This document shows, piece after piece, positions 27,460 to 35,476 of a stretch of DNA of 64,000 bases. The stretch's first letter is position 1; each line of letters opens with the position of its first letter. Under the pieces are notes generated by a model. The model saw only the letters and a program-made list of their open reading frames with translations. It did not search any database and had not been told where the DNA came from. The position numbers were made by a program, and so were the translations under genes. The DNA lies in the NCBI GenBank assembly GCA_965279065.1, contig OZ257134.1, positions 3,906,001 to 3,970,000 of the forward strand, written 5' to 3'. The DNA is from JAKAXS01 sp965279065. GTDB taxonomy: Bacteria > Pseudomonadota > Alphaproteobacteria > Rhizobiales > Hyphomicrobiaceae.

Positions 27460-28049
27460 CCGCATCATCATCGCCGCAGGAAAAACGTCGCGGATTGAGT
27501 TGGCTCATCGCGCCTGTACTGATCTTTGCGTCCGTCGCCGCGCTGTTTGCGCTCGCCTTGCGAACGGCAGATCCCTCGAAACTGCCCTCCGCCTTCATCG
27601 GCAAGCCGGCGCCCGCCTTGCAGCTGACCGCCCTCGATGGCCTGAGCGACGGCAAGGCCATTCCGACGTTCGACAGCGCCCGGCTCGCATCCGGCAATGT
27701 CTCGATCGTGAACTTCTGGGCGTCGTGGTGCGCGCCGTGCGTCGCCGAGCATCCGCTGTTGGAAACGCTCAAGACGACCGCCGGCGTCGACGTCTACGGC
27801 ATCAACTACAAGGACAGCCCGGAAGACGCCGTGCGTTTTCTCGGTCGCTATGGCAACCCCTACACGGCCATCGGTGCCGACGTGAAGGGCCGCAACGGCA
27901 TCGAGTGGGGCGTCTACGGCACGCCGGAAACCTTCATCGTCAACGGCCGAGGCGAGATCGTCTACAAGCACGTCGGCGCCATCACCGAAGACAGCCTGAA
28001 GGCACAACTTCTGCCCGCCATCGCGAAGGCCAAGGTGCCGGCGCCCTAG
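27456..28049 (+). CDS. ccmG: Thiol:disulphide interchange protein CcmG/DsbE
   Basis: The 197-residue product starts with TTG in a TTGA overlap with ccmD. It has a membrane anchor at about 15-36 and a periplasmic thioredoxin fold with WCAPC at 91-95, then the family blocks YGINYKDSPEDAVRFLGRYG and GVYGTPETFIV (with cis-Pro). CcmG keeps the apocytochrome CxxCH thiols reduced for haem attachment. No other ccm genes (E, F, H) are seen nearby. Confidence 0.96.
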   Translation: MTASSSPQEKRRGLSWLIAPVLIFASVAALFALALRTADPSKLPSAFIGKPAPALQLTALDGLSDGKAIPTFDSARLASGNVSIVNFWASWCAPCVAEHPLLETLKTTAGVDVYGINYKDSPEDAVRFLGRYGNPYTAIGADVKGRNGIEWGVYGTPETFIVNGRGEIVYKHVGAITEDSLKAQLLPAIAKAKVPAP

Positions 28050-28083
28050 TCGCAGTTCGAAACGCCACCGCGCGTGCCGACAT

Positions 28084-28114
28084 GCCCCTTCTCCCCGTAA
28101 GGACGGGGAGAGGG
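28084..28114. repeat. RIME-like CTCCCCGT hairpin
   Basis: CTCCCCGT at 28091-28098 pairs with ACGGGGAG at 28103-28110 over a 4-base loop, with flanking CCCTT and AGGGA extending it. It is the same hairpin family as at 10967-11103 and lies between the convergent ccmG and ohr genes, where it may end both transcripts. Confidence 0.7.
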
Positions 28115-28121
28115 AATCCGC

Positions 28122-28547
28122 CTACGCCACCGACAGCTTCACGTCGACGTTGCCGCGCGAGAAGTCCGAGTACGGGCACACCACGTGCGCCTTCTTGACG
28201 AGGTCTTCGGCCACCGCCTTGTCGACGCCCGGAATGGTCGCCTGCAGCGCCACGTCGAGGCCGAAGCCCTGGCCGTCGTCGCGCGGGCCGATGCCGACCG
28301 TCGCGGTGATCTTGGTATCGTCCGACAGCTTCACCTTCTCCTTGCCGGCGACGACCTTGAGCGCGCCGAGGAAGCAGGCCGAATACCCCATCGCAAACAG
28401 CTGCTCGGGATTGGTGCCCTGTCCGCCGCCGCCGCCGAGTTCCTTTGGCGTGTCGAGCGTCACCTTGATGCGCCCGTCCTCGCTCTCGGCATGCCCCGTC
28501 CGACCACCCGTGGCCCAGCCCTTGGTCGTGTAGAGAACTTTTGTCAT
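28122..28547 (-). CDS. ohr: Organic hydroperoxide resistance protein (Ohr)
   Basis: The 141-residue product is an Ohr thiol peroxidase that reduces organic hydroperoxides with a reactive cysteine pair: Cys58 in GYSACFLGAL and Cys124 in VVCPYSDFSR. The N-terminal ATGGRTGHAESEDG block is typical. ATG at 28547 has AGGAG at a good distance and fits the family length; 14 further upstream codons are unlikely. No OhrR gene is adjacent. It is divergent from the DUF2239 gene. Confidence 0.96.
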   Translation of the reverse strand: MTKVLYTTKGWATGGRTGHAESEDGRIKVTLDTPKELGGGGGQGTNPEQLFAMGYSACFLGALKVVAGKEKVKLSDDTKITATVGIGPRDDGQGFGLDVALQATIPGVDKAVAEDLVKKAHVVCPYSDFSRGNVDVKLSVA

Positions 28548-28640
28548 TGGGGAACTCCTGGAGATTGTGAGGCGCAACTGGGCCAACACGTACGCACTGC
28601 GGGGCCACGGCGGAAGGGGTCCCGACGGGCCGAATAATTT

Positions 28641-28682
28641 TATCCGGGTTTAATTGACATCGTAGTTTTACCCGGGTAATAC
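28641..28682 (+). promoter_or_regulatory. Promoter of the DUF2239 gene with an internal palindromic operator
   Basis: TTGACA at 28654-28659, a 17-base spacer and TAATAC at 28677-28682 form a near-consensus sigma-70 promoter. The perfect palindrome TTACCCGGGTAA at 28668-28679 covers the end of the spacer and the first bases of the -10 box. A related imperfect copy, TTATCCGGGTTTAA, lies 28 bases upstream (its TCCGGG at 28643-28648) just before the -35 box. This geometry suggests repression by a dimeric regulator; it could also act on ohr. Confidence 0.7.
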
Positions 28683-28711
28683 GCCGCTTCGACACGGACG
28701 AGGAGCGCGAA

Positions 28712-29314
28712 ATGTCTGACATACTCTCCTGCACTGCGTTTACGGGCACCCGACGCTTGGCCGCTGGAAGGCTCCTTGAGGCCGCCGCAGCCGCCAGAAC
28801 CGAGCTGAAGCGCGACCCCGCAGCCAGCATTCTCATCTTCGACGACCGCACCGCGCGCGCCATCGATGTCGACCTGCGCGGGTCCATCAAGGACATTGCG
28901 CAGCGCCTGGCCGCGCTTGTGCCGGAGATCGTCGTGCCCGAGGGGGTCGACCTCGGGCCGCGCGGCCCGGGCCGCCCAAAACTCGGAGTCGTAGCGCGAG
29001 AGGTGACCTTGCTGCCGCGTCACTGGGAATGGCTCGCGGAGCAGCCGGGCGGCGCGTCCGTCGCTCTGCGCAAGCTCGTCGAAGCCGCCCGCAAGACGTC
29101 GCCCGACGGCGACCGCCGCCGTCTCGCCCAGGAAGCCGCCAATCGCTTCATGACTGCTCTCGCCGGCAACGAACCCGGCTTCGAAGAAGCCACCCGCGCC
29201 CTCTTCGCCGGCGACGCCGAAAAGTTCGCGGCGGAGATGGATACCTGGCCCCCCGACGTGCGCAGCTACGCGTTGCAGCTTGCCGAGCCTGCGTTCACCG
29301 TCAAGTCAGCGTGA
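28712..29314 (+). CDS. DUF2239 family protein
   Basis: The 200-residue product matches DUF2239: an N-terminal CTAFTGTRRLAAG, the ILIFDDRTARAIDVDLRG strand region, then GPGRPKLGVVAREVTLLPRH and WLAEQPGGASVALRKLVEAA near 90-126. The second half resembles a small DNA-binding or ribbon-helix-helix-like segment followed by helices, but this is only impression; the family has no known function. A very well formed promoter with an internal palindrome precedes it. A GTAGGTTGGG element begins three bases after the stop. Confidence 0.93.
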   Translation: MSDILSCTAFTGTRRLAAGRLLEAAAAARTELKRDPAASILIFDDRTARAIDVDLRGSIKDIAQRLAALVPEIVVPEGVDLGPRGPGRPKLGVVAREVTLLPRHWEWLAEQPGGASVALRKLVEAARKTSPDGDRRRLAQEAANRFMTALAGNEPGFEEATRALFAGDAEKFAAEMDTWPPDVRSYALQLAEPAFTVKSA

Positions 29315-29316
29315 GA

Positions 29317-29407
29317 CTCGTAGGTTGGGGCAAGCGCAGCACGACCCAACAACTTGCGTAGTGTTCCGACGTTGGGTCGCGCGAGAGGGCTTGACCCAGC
29401 CTACGAG
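29317..29407. repeat. GTAGGTTGGG inverted-repeat element, copy 1
   Basis: This 91-base element begins CTCGTAGGTTGGGGCAAGC and ends with its near-complement GCTTGACCCAGCCTACGAG; inside it ACGACCCAAC and GTTGGGTCGC repeat the core. It lies between the DUF2239 and sdhA stop codons. A second copy is at 40006-40088, just after sdhB. Confidence 0.8.
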
Positions 29408-29431
29408 TCGACACCGCGGCGACCGTCGCAC

Positions 29432-31285
29432 CTAATACACCCGCGCCTTCGGCTCGATGTACGCGATCTCGTTGGTCAGTGTGTTGGTGTGCACCGGCCG
29501 CTTGTCGAGCGTCACCTTCTTGGTTCCGTAGTCCGCCCACGCCAGCGTGTGGATCATCCAGTTGACGTCGTCGCGCTTGGGGAAGTCCTCGCGCGCATGC
29601 GCGCCGCGGCTCTCCTGCCGGTTCTCCGCGCCCACCACCGTGACTGCCGCCTGCGCGATCAGGTTGTCGTACTCCAGCGTCTCGATCAGGTCGGAGTTCC
29701 AAACCAGCGAACGGTCCGTGACAGAGATGTCGTCGGAGTCCTTCCAGATCTCGGCGATCTTCTCGACGCCCTCTTTCAGCACCGGCCCATCGCGGAACAC
29801 GGCGCAGTTCGTCTGCATCACCTTTTGCATGCGAAGACGCAGCCCCGCCGTCGGCGCCGCGCCATTGGCGTAACGGAAGCGGTCGAGACGCGCGAGCGCC
29901 TTCTCGGTTGCCTCGGGCGGCAGGTCTGGCTGCGTCGCACGCTTCTCAATCGTATCGGCGCAGCGAAGTCCCGCCGCGCGGCCGAACACCACGAGGTCGA
30001 TCAGCGAGTTCGAGCCGAGCCGGTTGGCGCCGTGCACCGACACGCACGCCGCCTCGCCGAGCGCCATCAGGCCGGGCACGATCGTATCCGGATTGCCGTT
30101 CTTCAACGTGAAGACTTCGCCGTGATAGTTCGTGGGAATGCCGCCCATGTTGTAGTGCACCGTCGGCAGCACCGGGATCGGCTGGCGCCTGAGATCGACG
30201 CCCGCGAACACCTTGGCGCTCTCCGTGATGCCCGGCAGCCGCTCGTGCAGGATCTTCGGATCGAGATGATCCAGATGCAGGTAGATGTGATCGCCGTCCG
30301 CGCCGACGCCGCGGCCTTCACGGATCTCGATCGTCATCGAGCGCGAGACGACGTCGCGCGACGCCAGGTCCTTGGCGTGCGGTGCGTAGCGCTCCATGAA
30401 GCGCTCGCCCTGCGAGTTCGTGAGATACCCGCCCTCGCCGCGCGCGCCTTCCGTGATCAGCACGCCCGCGCCGTAGATGCCGGTCGGGTGGAACTGCACG
30501 AACTCCATGTCCTGCAGCGGCAGGCCGGCGCGCAGCACCATGGCATTGCCGTCGCCCGTGCACGTGTGCGCCGAGGTGCACGAGAAGTACGTGCGCCCGT
30601 AGCCACCCGTGGCGAGGATCGTGCGCTTGGCGCGGAAGCGATGGATCGTGCCGTCGTCGAGCGACATGGCGATCACGCCGCGGCAGGCGCCGTCGTCGTC
30701 CATCAGCAGGTCAAGCGCGAAATACTCGATGAAGAACTCGGCCGAATAGCGCAGCGATTGCCCATACAGCGTATGCAGCATTGCGTGCCCGGTGCGGTCG
30801 GCGGCCGCGCACGTGCGCTGCGCCGGCGGCCCCTCGCCGAATTCGGTCGTCATGCCGCCGAATGGCCGCTGGTAGATCTTGCCGTCTTCCGTGCGCGAGA
30901 ACGGCACGCCGTAGTGCTCCAGCTCGTACACCGCGTCCGGCGCATGCCGGCACAAATATTCGATAGCGTCCTGGTCGCCCAGCCAGTCCGACCCCTTGAC
31001 GGTGTCGTACATGTGCCAGCGCCAGTTGTCCGGGCCCATGTTGCCGAGCGAGGCGGCCACGCCGCCCTGCGCTGCAACGGTGTGCGAGCGCGTGGGAAAC
31101 ACCTTTGTGATGCACGCCGTCTTGAGGCCGGCTTCCGCGCAGCCCAGCGTCGCCCGCAATCCCGCGCCGCCCGCGCCCACGACGACGACATCGTACGTGT
31201 GATCGGTGATCGGATAGGCGCGGCCGTTGACCGCCGGGCCCTTGTCGGGTGCCGACTTGCCGTTTGCTTTGCCGTTAGCAGCCAT
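29432..31285 (-). CDS. sdhA: Succinate dehydrogenase flavoprotein subunit
   Basis: The 617-residue product is SdhA, the FAD-carrying catalytic subunit of complex II that oxidises succinate to fumarate. The dinucleotide fold GAGGAGLRATLGCAEAG is near 37-53, the FAD-linking His is in PTRSHTVAAQGG, and active-site blocks HPTGIYGAGVLITEGARGEG and NYHGEVF are present. It is the last gene of sdhC-sdhD-sdhA here; sdhB, normally next, is absent at this place and found at 39194. Confidence 0.98.
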   Translation of the reverse strand: MAANGKANGKSAPDKGPAVNGRAYPITDHTYDVVVVGAGGAGLRATLGCAEAGLKTACITKVFPTRSHTVAAQGGVAASLGNMGPDNWRWHMYDTVKGSDWLGDQDAIEYLCRHAPDAVYELEHYGVPFSRTEDGKIYQRPFGGMTTEFGEGPPAQRTCAAADRTGHAMLHTLYGQSLRYSAEFFIEYFALDLLMDDDGACRGVIAMSLDDGTIHRFRAKRTILATGGYGRTYFSCTSAHTCTGDGNAMVLRAGLPLQDMEFVQFHPTGIYGAGVLITEGARGEGGYLTNSQGERFMERYAPHAKDLASRDVVSRSMTIEIREGRGVGADGDHIYLHLDHLDPKILHERLPGITESAKVFAGVDLRRQPIPVLPTVHYNMGGIPTNYHGEVFTLKNGNPDTIVPGLMALGEAACVSVHGANRLGSNSLIDLVVFGRAAGLRCADTIEKRATQPDLPPEATEKALARLDRFRYANGAAPTAGLRLRMQKVMQTNCAVFRDGPVLKEGVEKIAEIWKDSDDISVTDRSLVWNSDLIETLEYDNLIAQAAVTVVGAENRQESRGAHAREDFPKRDDVNWMIHTLAWADYGTKKVTLDKRPVHTNTLTNEIAYIEPKARVY

Positions 31286-31289
31286 CGCG

Positions 31290-31670
31290 TCAGCCTCCGA
31301 AGCTCAGTTTCAGCACGGCGAAGATCGACGATGCCCCGACGGCAATGGCGAAGAACGTGTTGAGGATCAGCAGCACGATCTTCAGGCCCTCACCGTGAAT
31401 GTAGTCCTCGATGATGACCTGCATGCCAAGCCGCATGTGGATCGCCGCCGAAAGCGCCAGCAGCAGCAGCGGCAGCCCGTACAGCGGATTGGCGATCGTC
31501 GCCTTCACGGTGGCGTGGTCGGCACCCGCCAGCTTCACGATCAGCGCCACCAGGAAGATACCGAGAATGAGGTTGGCGACGCCGGTGACGCGCTGTTTCC
31601 AGAAATGGTCCGCACCTTCCTTGGCCGACCCGAGATAGCGGACGTTCTTGAGCGGTGTTCGCATCGCCAT
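31290..31670 (-). CDS. sdhD: Succinate dehydrogenase membrane anchor subunit SdhD
   Basis: The 126-residue product has three transmembrane helices and the SdhD features FWKQRVTGVANLILGIFLV near 23-41 and the haem/quinone-side HMRLGMQVIIEDYIHGE near 77-93, with the Asp-Tyr of the quinone site. ATG at 31670 lies two bases after the sdhC stop; the longer frame upstream reads through sdhC antisense phase and is not coding. It is followed by sdhA four bases on. Confidence 0.95.
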   Translation of the reverse strand: MAMRTPLKNVRYLGSAKEGADHFWKQRVTGVANLILGIFLVALIVKLAGADHATVKATIANPLYGLPLLLLALSAAIHMRLGMQVIIEDYIHGEGLKIVLLILNTFFAIAVGASSIFAVLKLSFGG

Positions 31671-31672
31671 GA

Positions 31673-32092
31673 TCAGAACACCCCGTTCGCGTGCAGGCCA
31701 TAGGCCCAGACCAGCAGCGTCAGCGTCACGGAGGCCGCAAGTGATCCCCACGACAGCAGGTCGATCGTCTTCAGATCGAAGCCGTGGATCGAATCCCAGA
31801 TAAAGTGGCGCACACCGCCGAGCGCATGATGGATCAGCGCCCAGGTGAAGCCGAACAGCACGATCCAGCCGGGCCACGTGTTCAGCCACGAACCGACGTA
31901 AGCGAAGTACTCCGGCCCCACCGCCGCCGACACCAGCCACCATGCCAACAGCGCACTGCCGAAGTAGAGCGCCGCCCCGGTGATCCGGTGCACGATCGAC
32001 ATCACCATGTTGATCAGCGGCGAATAGATCTGCAAATGCGGCGAGAGCGGACGGGCAGCCCGCGTGCCCCGCCCCGAGGTCTTGTCAGCCAT
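31673..32092 (-). CDS. sdhC: Succinate dehydrogenase cytochrome b556 subunit SdhC
   Basis: The 139-residue product is the large membrane anchor: RPLSPHLQIYSPLINMVMSI and HRITGAALYFG near 17-47 form the quinone-site signature, and HHALGGVRHFIWDSIHGFD near 88-106 contains the haem b ligand His. Three transmembrane helices are seen. ATG at 32092 is preferred to one ten residues upstream. It is the first gene of the minus-strand sdhCDA group. Confidence 0.96.
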   Translation of the reverse strand: MADKTSGRGTRAARPLSPHLQIYSPLINMVMSIVHRITGAALYFGSALLAWWLVSAAVGPEYFAYVGSWLNTWPGWIVLFGFTWALIHHALGGVRHFIWDSIHGFDLKTIDLLSWGSLAASVTLTLLVWAYGLHANGVF

Positions 32093-32202
32093 CGTGGTTC
32101 CCGTACTTCCCAACCGGCGCAATGCTCAACTCTTAGCCTGCAACGGCCAGGGCGCGCAATTCCGCTCAGCGAAAGCTCCGGGAGAAATAGTCGACGTACG
32201 GA

Positions 32203-32733
32203 CTACTTCGCAAAAATGCCGCAGGCGATGCGGGCGCCGGCGTCGCCTTCCGGGTCGCTCATGTAGTTGTCGCCCTTCTCGAAGATCACGAACGACGTGC
32301 CGTCCGCGTCGAATACGCCCTCCTCGCCAGATGCCGCCAGCGAGATGAGCGTCGTGACGAGCTCGATTTCGATGTCCCCACTGGCGGGCACGATCAGGTT
32401 CGGGAGGTCGCCGGCCATGGGCCCTTCCTCGTTGGAGAACCCGTGCTTGGCCCCCAGCGGATTGAGGATGCCGCCCGCCGACGTGAAGTCGCCCTCGCAC
32501 TTGCCCGTCTCGTGGATATGGAAGCCGTGCAGCCCTGGCGGCAGGCCGGACAGTTTGACCTGGATCAGGGCGCCGCCCGTCGTATCGGTGACGACGATAT
32601 TGCCGAGCGACTTGCCGCTGGCATCCTTGACCTCGACATTGGCCCGCTCTCCGGTCGCCAGAACAGCGGGCGCCGCGACGGACAAGACAGCCGCGCCGGT
32701 GAGGCAGGCTGCAACCAATCGACCGATAATCAT
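32203..32733 (-). CDS. Cu-Zn superoxide dismutase-like protein with degenerate metal site
   Basis: The 176-residue product has a signal peptide (about 1-27) and a SodC fold. His72 and His74 (GFHIHETGKC), His97 (KHGF), Asp109 (GDLPNL), the disulphide pair Cys79/Cys171 and Arg168 are kept. By alignment to SodC proteins the bridging His is Ile89 (AGGILNP), the second zinc His is Met106 (GPMAGDLP), and the fourth copper His is Phe151 (VIFEKGDN). Three of seven ligand residues are therefore lost. It may be a SOD pseudoenzyme, a copper-binding or chaperone-like protein, or a recently decaying gene, although the frame is intact. Codons at the three sites (ATC, ATG, TTC) were read directly. Confidence 0.9.
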   Translation of the reverse strand: MIIGRLVAACLTGAAVLSVAAPAVLATGERANVEVKDASGKSLGNIVVTDTTGGALIQVKLSGLPPGLHGFHIHETGKCEGDFTSAGGILNPLGAKHGFSNEEGPMAGDLPNLIVPASGDIEIELVTTLISLAASGEEGVFDADGTSFVIFEKGDNYMSDPEGDAGARIACGIFAK

Positions 32734-32877
32734 GTCCGCTCCGCAAATCCCAAAAGGACGACCGTCCTGCCCCCCAAGTGCGGCGAGACTATAGCGAAGG
32801 CCGGGACAATGGCGAGGGGCGCTTGCCGTGCTAACGTCAAGGGAGAAGTCCGGTCGACCCCATCTGCGGTACCCAAC

Positions 32878-33249
32878 ATGCACCTCCTTCACGATAACTC
32901 GGCACCTGTGGCCGATCCGATCGGCTTCGAAGACTTCCTGAAGGTCGACATCCGCGTAGGCACCATCGTCGAGGCTGAGCCCTACCCCGAGGCGCGCAAA
33001 CCGTCGCTGAAGCTGGTCATCGACTTCGGTCCCGCGATCGGCCGCAAGAGGTCCTCGGCCCAGATCGCCAAGCTCTACGAGCCGCAGGCGTTGATTGGCC
33101 GCCAGGTGGCCGCCGTCGTCAACTTCCCTCCGCGTCAGATCGGCAAGTTCATGTCCGAGGTGCTGACGCTCGGGTTCCCTGACGCCTCCGGTGAGGTGGT
33201 TCTGTTGACCCCCGAACGCGCCGTTCCGGATGGCGGCCGCTTGTTCTGA
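32878..33249 (+). CDS. csaA: tRNA-binding domain protein CsaA
   Basis: The 123-residue product is a stand-alone EMAP/tRNA-binding OB fold: FEDFLKVDIRVGTIVEAEPY near 18-37, SLKLVIDFG, and the late NFPPRQIGKFMSEVLTLGFP. CsaA was described in Bacillus as a secretion-associated chaperone and binds tRNA in structures; its role in Alphaproteobacteria is unclear. ATG at 32878 gives the family length; the open frame upstream is antisense to the SodC-like gene. It converges with the mesaconyl-CoA hydratase gene. Confidence 0.94.
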   Translation: MHLLHDNSAPVADPIGFEDFLKVDIRVGTIVEAEPYPEARKPSLKLVIDFGPAIGRKRSSAQIAKLYEPQALIGRQVAAVVNFPPRQIGKFMSEVLTLGFPDASGEVVLLTPERAVPDGGRLF

Positions 33250-33292
33250 GCTAGCAAATTACGGGGTCAGACGCGTGGTCTAGCTCCAAAGC

Positions 33293-34351
33293 TTATCGCG
33301 GCAGTATCAGCCACACGTCGAGATCGAGCATCACACCTTCGTCGTACTCGCCCTTGTCGTTTTTCAACGGAAAGTCGGAGCAGTCGCGGTTCTTCACCGC
33401 CACCAGCCGTGTGCGCAACGCGCCGACGTCGCTGCGACCGGGCAGCTCGGCTTTTTCCAGAATCTCCGACCAGGCATAGACGGTGTCGCCGGCAAACAAC
33501 GGCGAGACGTGGCGCCCACCGTTGATCGCGGCGAGGTGGAAGGCATTGCCCAGCCCGTTGAACGACAGCGCCCGCGCCAGCGAAATGCACACGCCACCAT
33601 AGACGATGCGCTTGCCGAAGCGCCCCTTGGCTTCCGTGTGCTGGTTGAAGTGCACCTTGGCCGTGTTCTGGTAGAGCCGCGTCGCCATGGCGTGCTCGGC
33701 TTCTTCCAGCGTCATGCCGTCGACGTGGTCGATCTTCTCGCCGACCTCGTAGTCGCCCCAGCGATGCGGCGAGCCGGCCAGGGCATTGTCGTAGGCCGCG
33801 GGATTGAGGTGCGGCAGCGCCGCGCCGATCTTGGCTGGATCGACGCGATCAGACAGCTGCGGCACGATCGGCTCGGGGCTCTCCGAAGCCTTGTCGCGCT
33901 TCCGCACCATCACCCAGCGGGTGTACTCCAGGACGATCTCGCCCTTTTGGTTCCGCCCGGTCGAGCGCACGTAGACCGTGCCCGTCTCCTTGTTGGAGTT
34001 CTCCTTGAGACCGATCACTTCGGACGTCGTGGAGAGCGTGTCGCCCGGATAGACCGCCTTCAGCACGCGGCCGTTGGCATAGCCGAGGTTGGCGATGGCA
34101 TTGAGCGAGATGTCCGGCACCGTCTTGCCGAACACGAAGTGGAACATCAGCAGGTCGTCGATGGGCGCGCGTGGGTAGCCGATCGCCTTGGCGAACGCAT
34201 CCGACGACTGCACCGCGAAGCGCGAGCCGTAGAGCGCCGTGTAGAGCGCGACGTCCCCTTCGGTCACTGTACGCGGCGTGGCGTGCGTCAGGATCTGCCC
34301 GAACTTGAAGTCCTCGAAGTAGTTGCCGGGGTTCGTCTTCGTCGTCGTCAT
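33293..34351 (-). CDS. mch: Mesaconyl-CoA hydratase-like MaoC family dehydratase
   Basis: The 352-residue product has two hot-dog (MaoC) halves. It begins NPGNYFEDFKFGQILTHATP and contains TEGDVALYTALYGSRFAVQ, LEYTRWVMVRKRD and, in the second half, HFNQHTEAKGRFGKRIVYGG with the catalytic Asp/His region replaced by the form seen in mesaconyl-CoA hydratases of the ethylmalonyl-CoA pathway. That enzyme interconverts mesaconyl-C1-CoA and beta-methylmalyl-CoA. The neighbour on the same strand is a malyl-CoA lyase/thioesterase homologue, which supports the assignment. ATG at 34351 has AGAG upstream. Confidence 0.85.
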   Translation of the reverse strand: MTTTKTNPGNYFEDFKFGQILTHATPRTVTEGDVALYTALYGSRFAVQSSDAFAKAIGYPRAPIDDLLMFHFVFGKTVPDISLNAIANLGYANGRVLKAVYPGDTLSTTSEVIGLKENSNKETGTVYVRSTGRNQKGEIVLEYTRWVMVRKRDKASESPEPIVPQLSDRVDPAKIGAALPHLNPAAYDNALAGSPHRWGDYEVGEKIDHVDGMTLEEAEHAMATRLYQNTAKVHFNQHTEAKGRFGKRIVYGGVCISLARALSFNGLGNAFHLAAINGGRHVSPLFAGDTVYAWSEILEKAELPGRSDVGALRTRLVAVKNRDCSDFPLKNDKGEYDEGVMLDLDVWLILPR

Positions 34352-34464
34352 CTCTGCTGGTCCTGCCCGTTCTCGCGAAATTTCCTGGCGGTATGGCATG
34401 CCGCCGCCGCCTTTGCGAGCGGTCAGGTGTCGCTGCGCGGATGCCAAGGGCTCCGCCGAGCGTC

Positions 34465-35352
34465 CTAGAACCACTCCTCGATCTCGGTGACGGCGCTGGC
34501 GATCGAAACGGTGCGCTTGGCCATGACGAGATGCAGCCGTTCCACCATCTTGCCATCGACGGTGATCACGCCCTTCATGGCGTTCTGCGGCTGGTCGAAA
34601 GCAGCAATGATTTTGCGCGACCAACTGACTTCCTCGTCCGTCGGTGAAAAAATTTCATTGCAAGGCGCGACCTGGGAAGGGTGGATCAGCGTCTTGCCAT
34701 CCATGCCCATGGTTCGCCCGTGCTCGCATTCGGCGCGGAACCCGGTTTCGTCTTTGAAGTCGTTATAGACGCCGTCGATAATGTCGATGCCGTAGGATCG
34801 CGCCGCCAGAATTGTCATGGCCAACCATGGCACCACGGCGAAACGATCGTGCAGGGCCCGGGCCCGCGATTCCTTCAGCAGGTCGTTGGTGCCCATGATC
34901 AGGCAGGTCAGACGGTTCTCGGGATCCGCCCCGCACGCCGCGATGTCGCCCGCGTGCAGGATCGACTGTGGCGTCTCCATCATGGCCCACAGCTTGGTCT
35001 TTTCCGGCGCGTTGACCGACTTCAGGATCTTCGCCGCGCTGATGATGTCGCCGGGGTGCGCTACCTTGGCGATGAGGATAGCGTCGGGCGCTGCCTCCGC
35101 GGCGGCAAGGATGTCGCCGGTCCCCCAGGCGGTCTCCAGCGCGTTGGGCCGAATGACCACTTCGCGACGGCCATAGCCACCGTCCTTCACGGCCTTGCAG
35201 ACCTTGGCGCGCGCGCCTTCCTTGGCGTCGGGCGCCACCGAATCCTCCAGGTCGAGGATGACGGCGTCCGCCGGCAGCGACTTGGCCTTTTCGAGCGCGC
35301 GCTCGTTGGCGCCCGGCATGTAGAGGACGCTGCGGCGTGGGCGGACTTGCAT
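34465..35352 (-). CDS. HpcH/HpaI-type lyase, (3S)-malyl-CoA thioesterase (Mcl2)-like
   Basis: The 295-residue product is a CitE-like TIM barrel: RSVLYMPGANERALEKAKSL at the start, AVILDLEDSVAPDAK (metal-binding acidic pair), LWAMMETPQSIL, LIMGTNDLLKE and MGMDGKTLIHPSQV. Overall form and the ending VDGKMVERLHLVMAKR resemble Mcl2, the (3S)-malyl-CoA thioesterase of Rhodobacter, more than the longer Mcl1 lyase. With the mesaconyl-CoA hydratase gene 113 bases downstream it suggests conversion of mesaconyl-CoA to glyoxylate plus propionyl-CoA, or malyl-CoA to malate. Activity cannot be fixed from sequence. Confidence 0.87.
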   Translation of the reverse strand: MQVRPRRSVLYMPGANERALEKAKSLPADAVILDLEDSVAPDAKEGARAKVCKAVKDGGYGRREVVIRPNALETAWGTGDILAAAEAAPDAILIAKVAHPGDIISAAKILKSVNAPEKTKLWAMMETPQSILHAGDIAACGADPENRLTCLIMGTNDLLKESRARALHDRFAVVPWLAMTILAARSYGIDIIDGVYNDFKDETGFRAECEHGRTMGMDGKTLIHPSQVAPCNEIFSPTDEEVSWSRKIIAAFDQPQNAMKGVITVDGKMVERLHLVMAKRTVSIASAVTEIEEWF

Positions 35353-35476
35353 GAGGTATCTCCCGACGTGTGCGGTGCAACATTAGCCGCAATGCGTCAT
35401 AAATCAACGTGACCATCGTCGAACGCCGTCTATTAATCGCCCAGCAAGAACTTTGATTGAGAGCGAGCTGGCCAGC

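Noticed and set aside
29354..31363. A 669-codon open frame on the plus strand opposite sdhA
   Set aside because: sdhA is unmistakable on the minus strand. The antisense product is Arg/His/Ala rich without recognisable domains, as expected from GC-rich codon bias.
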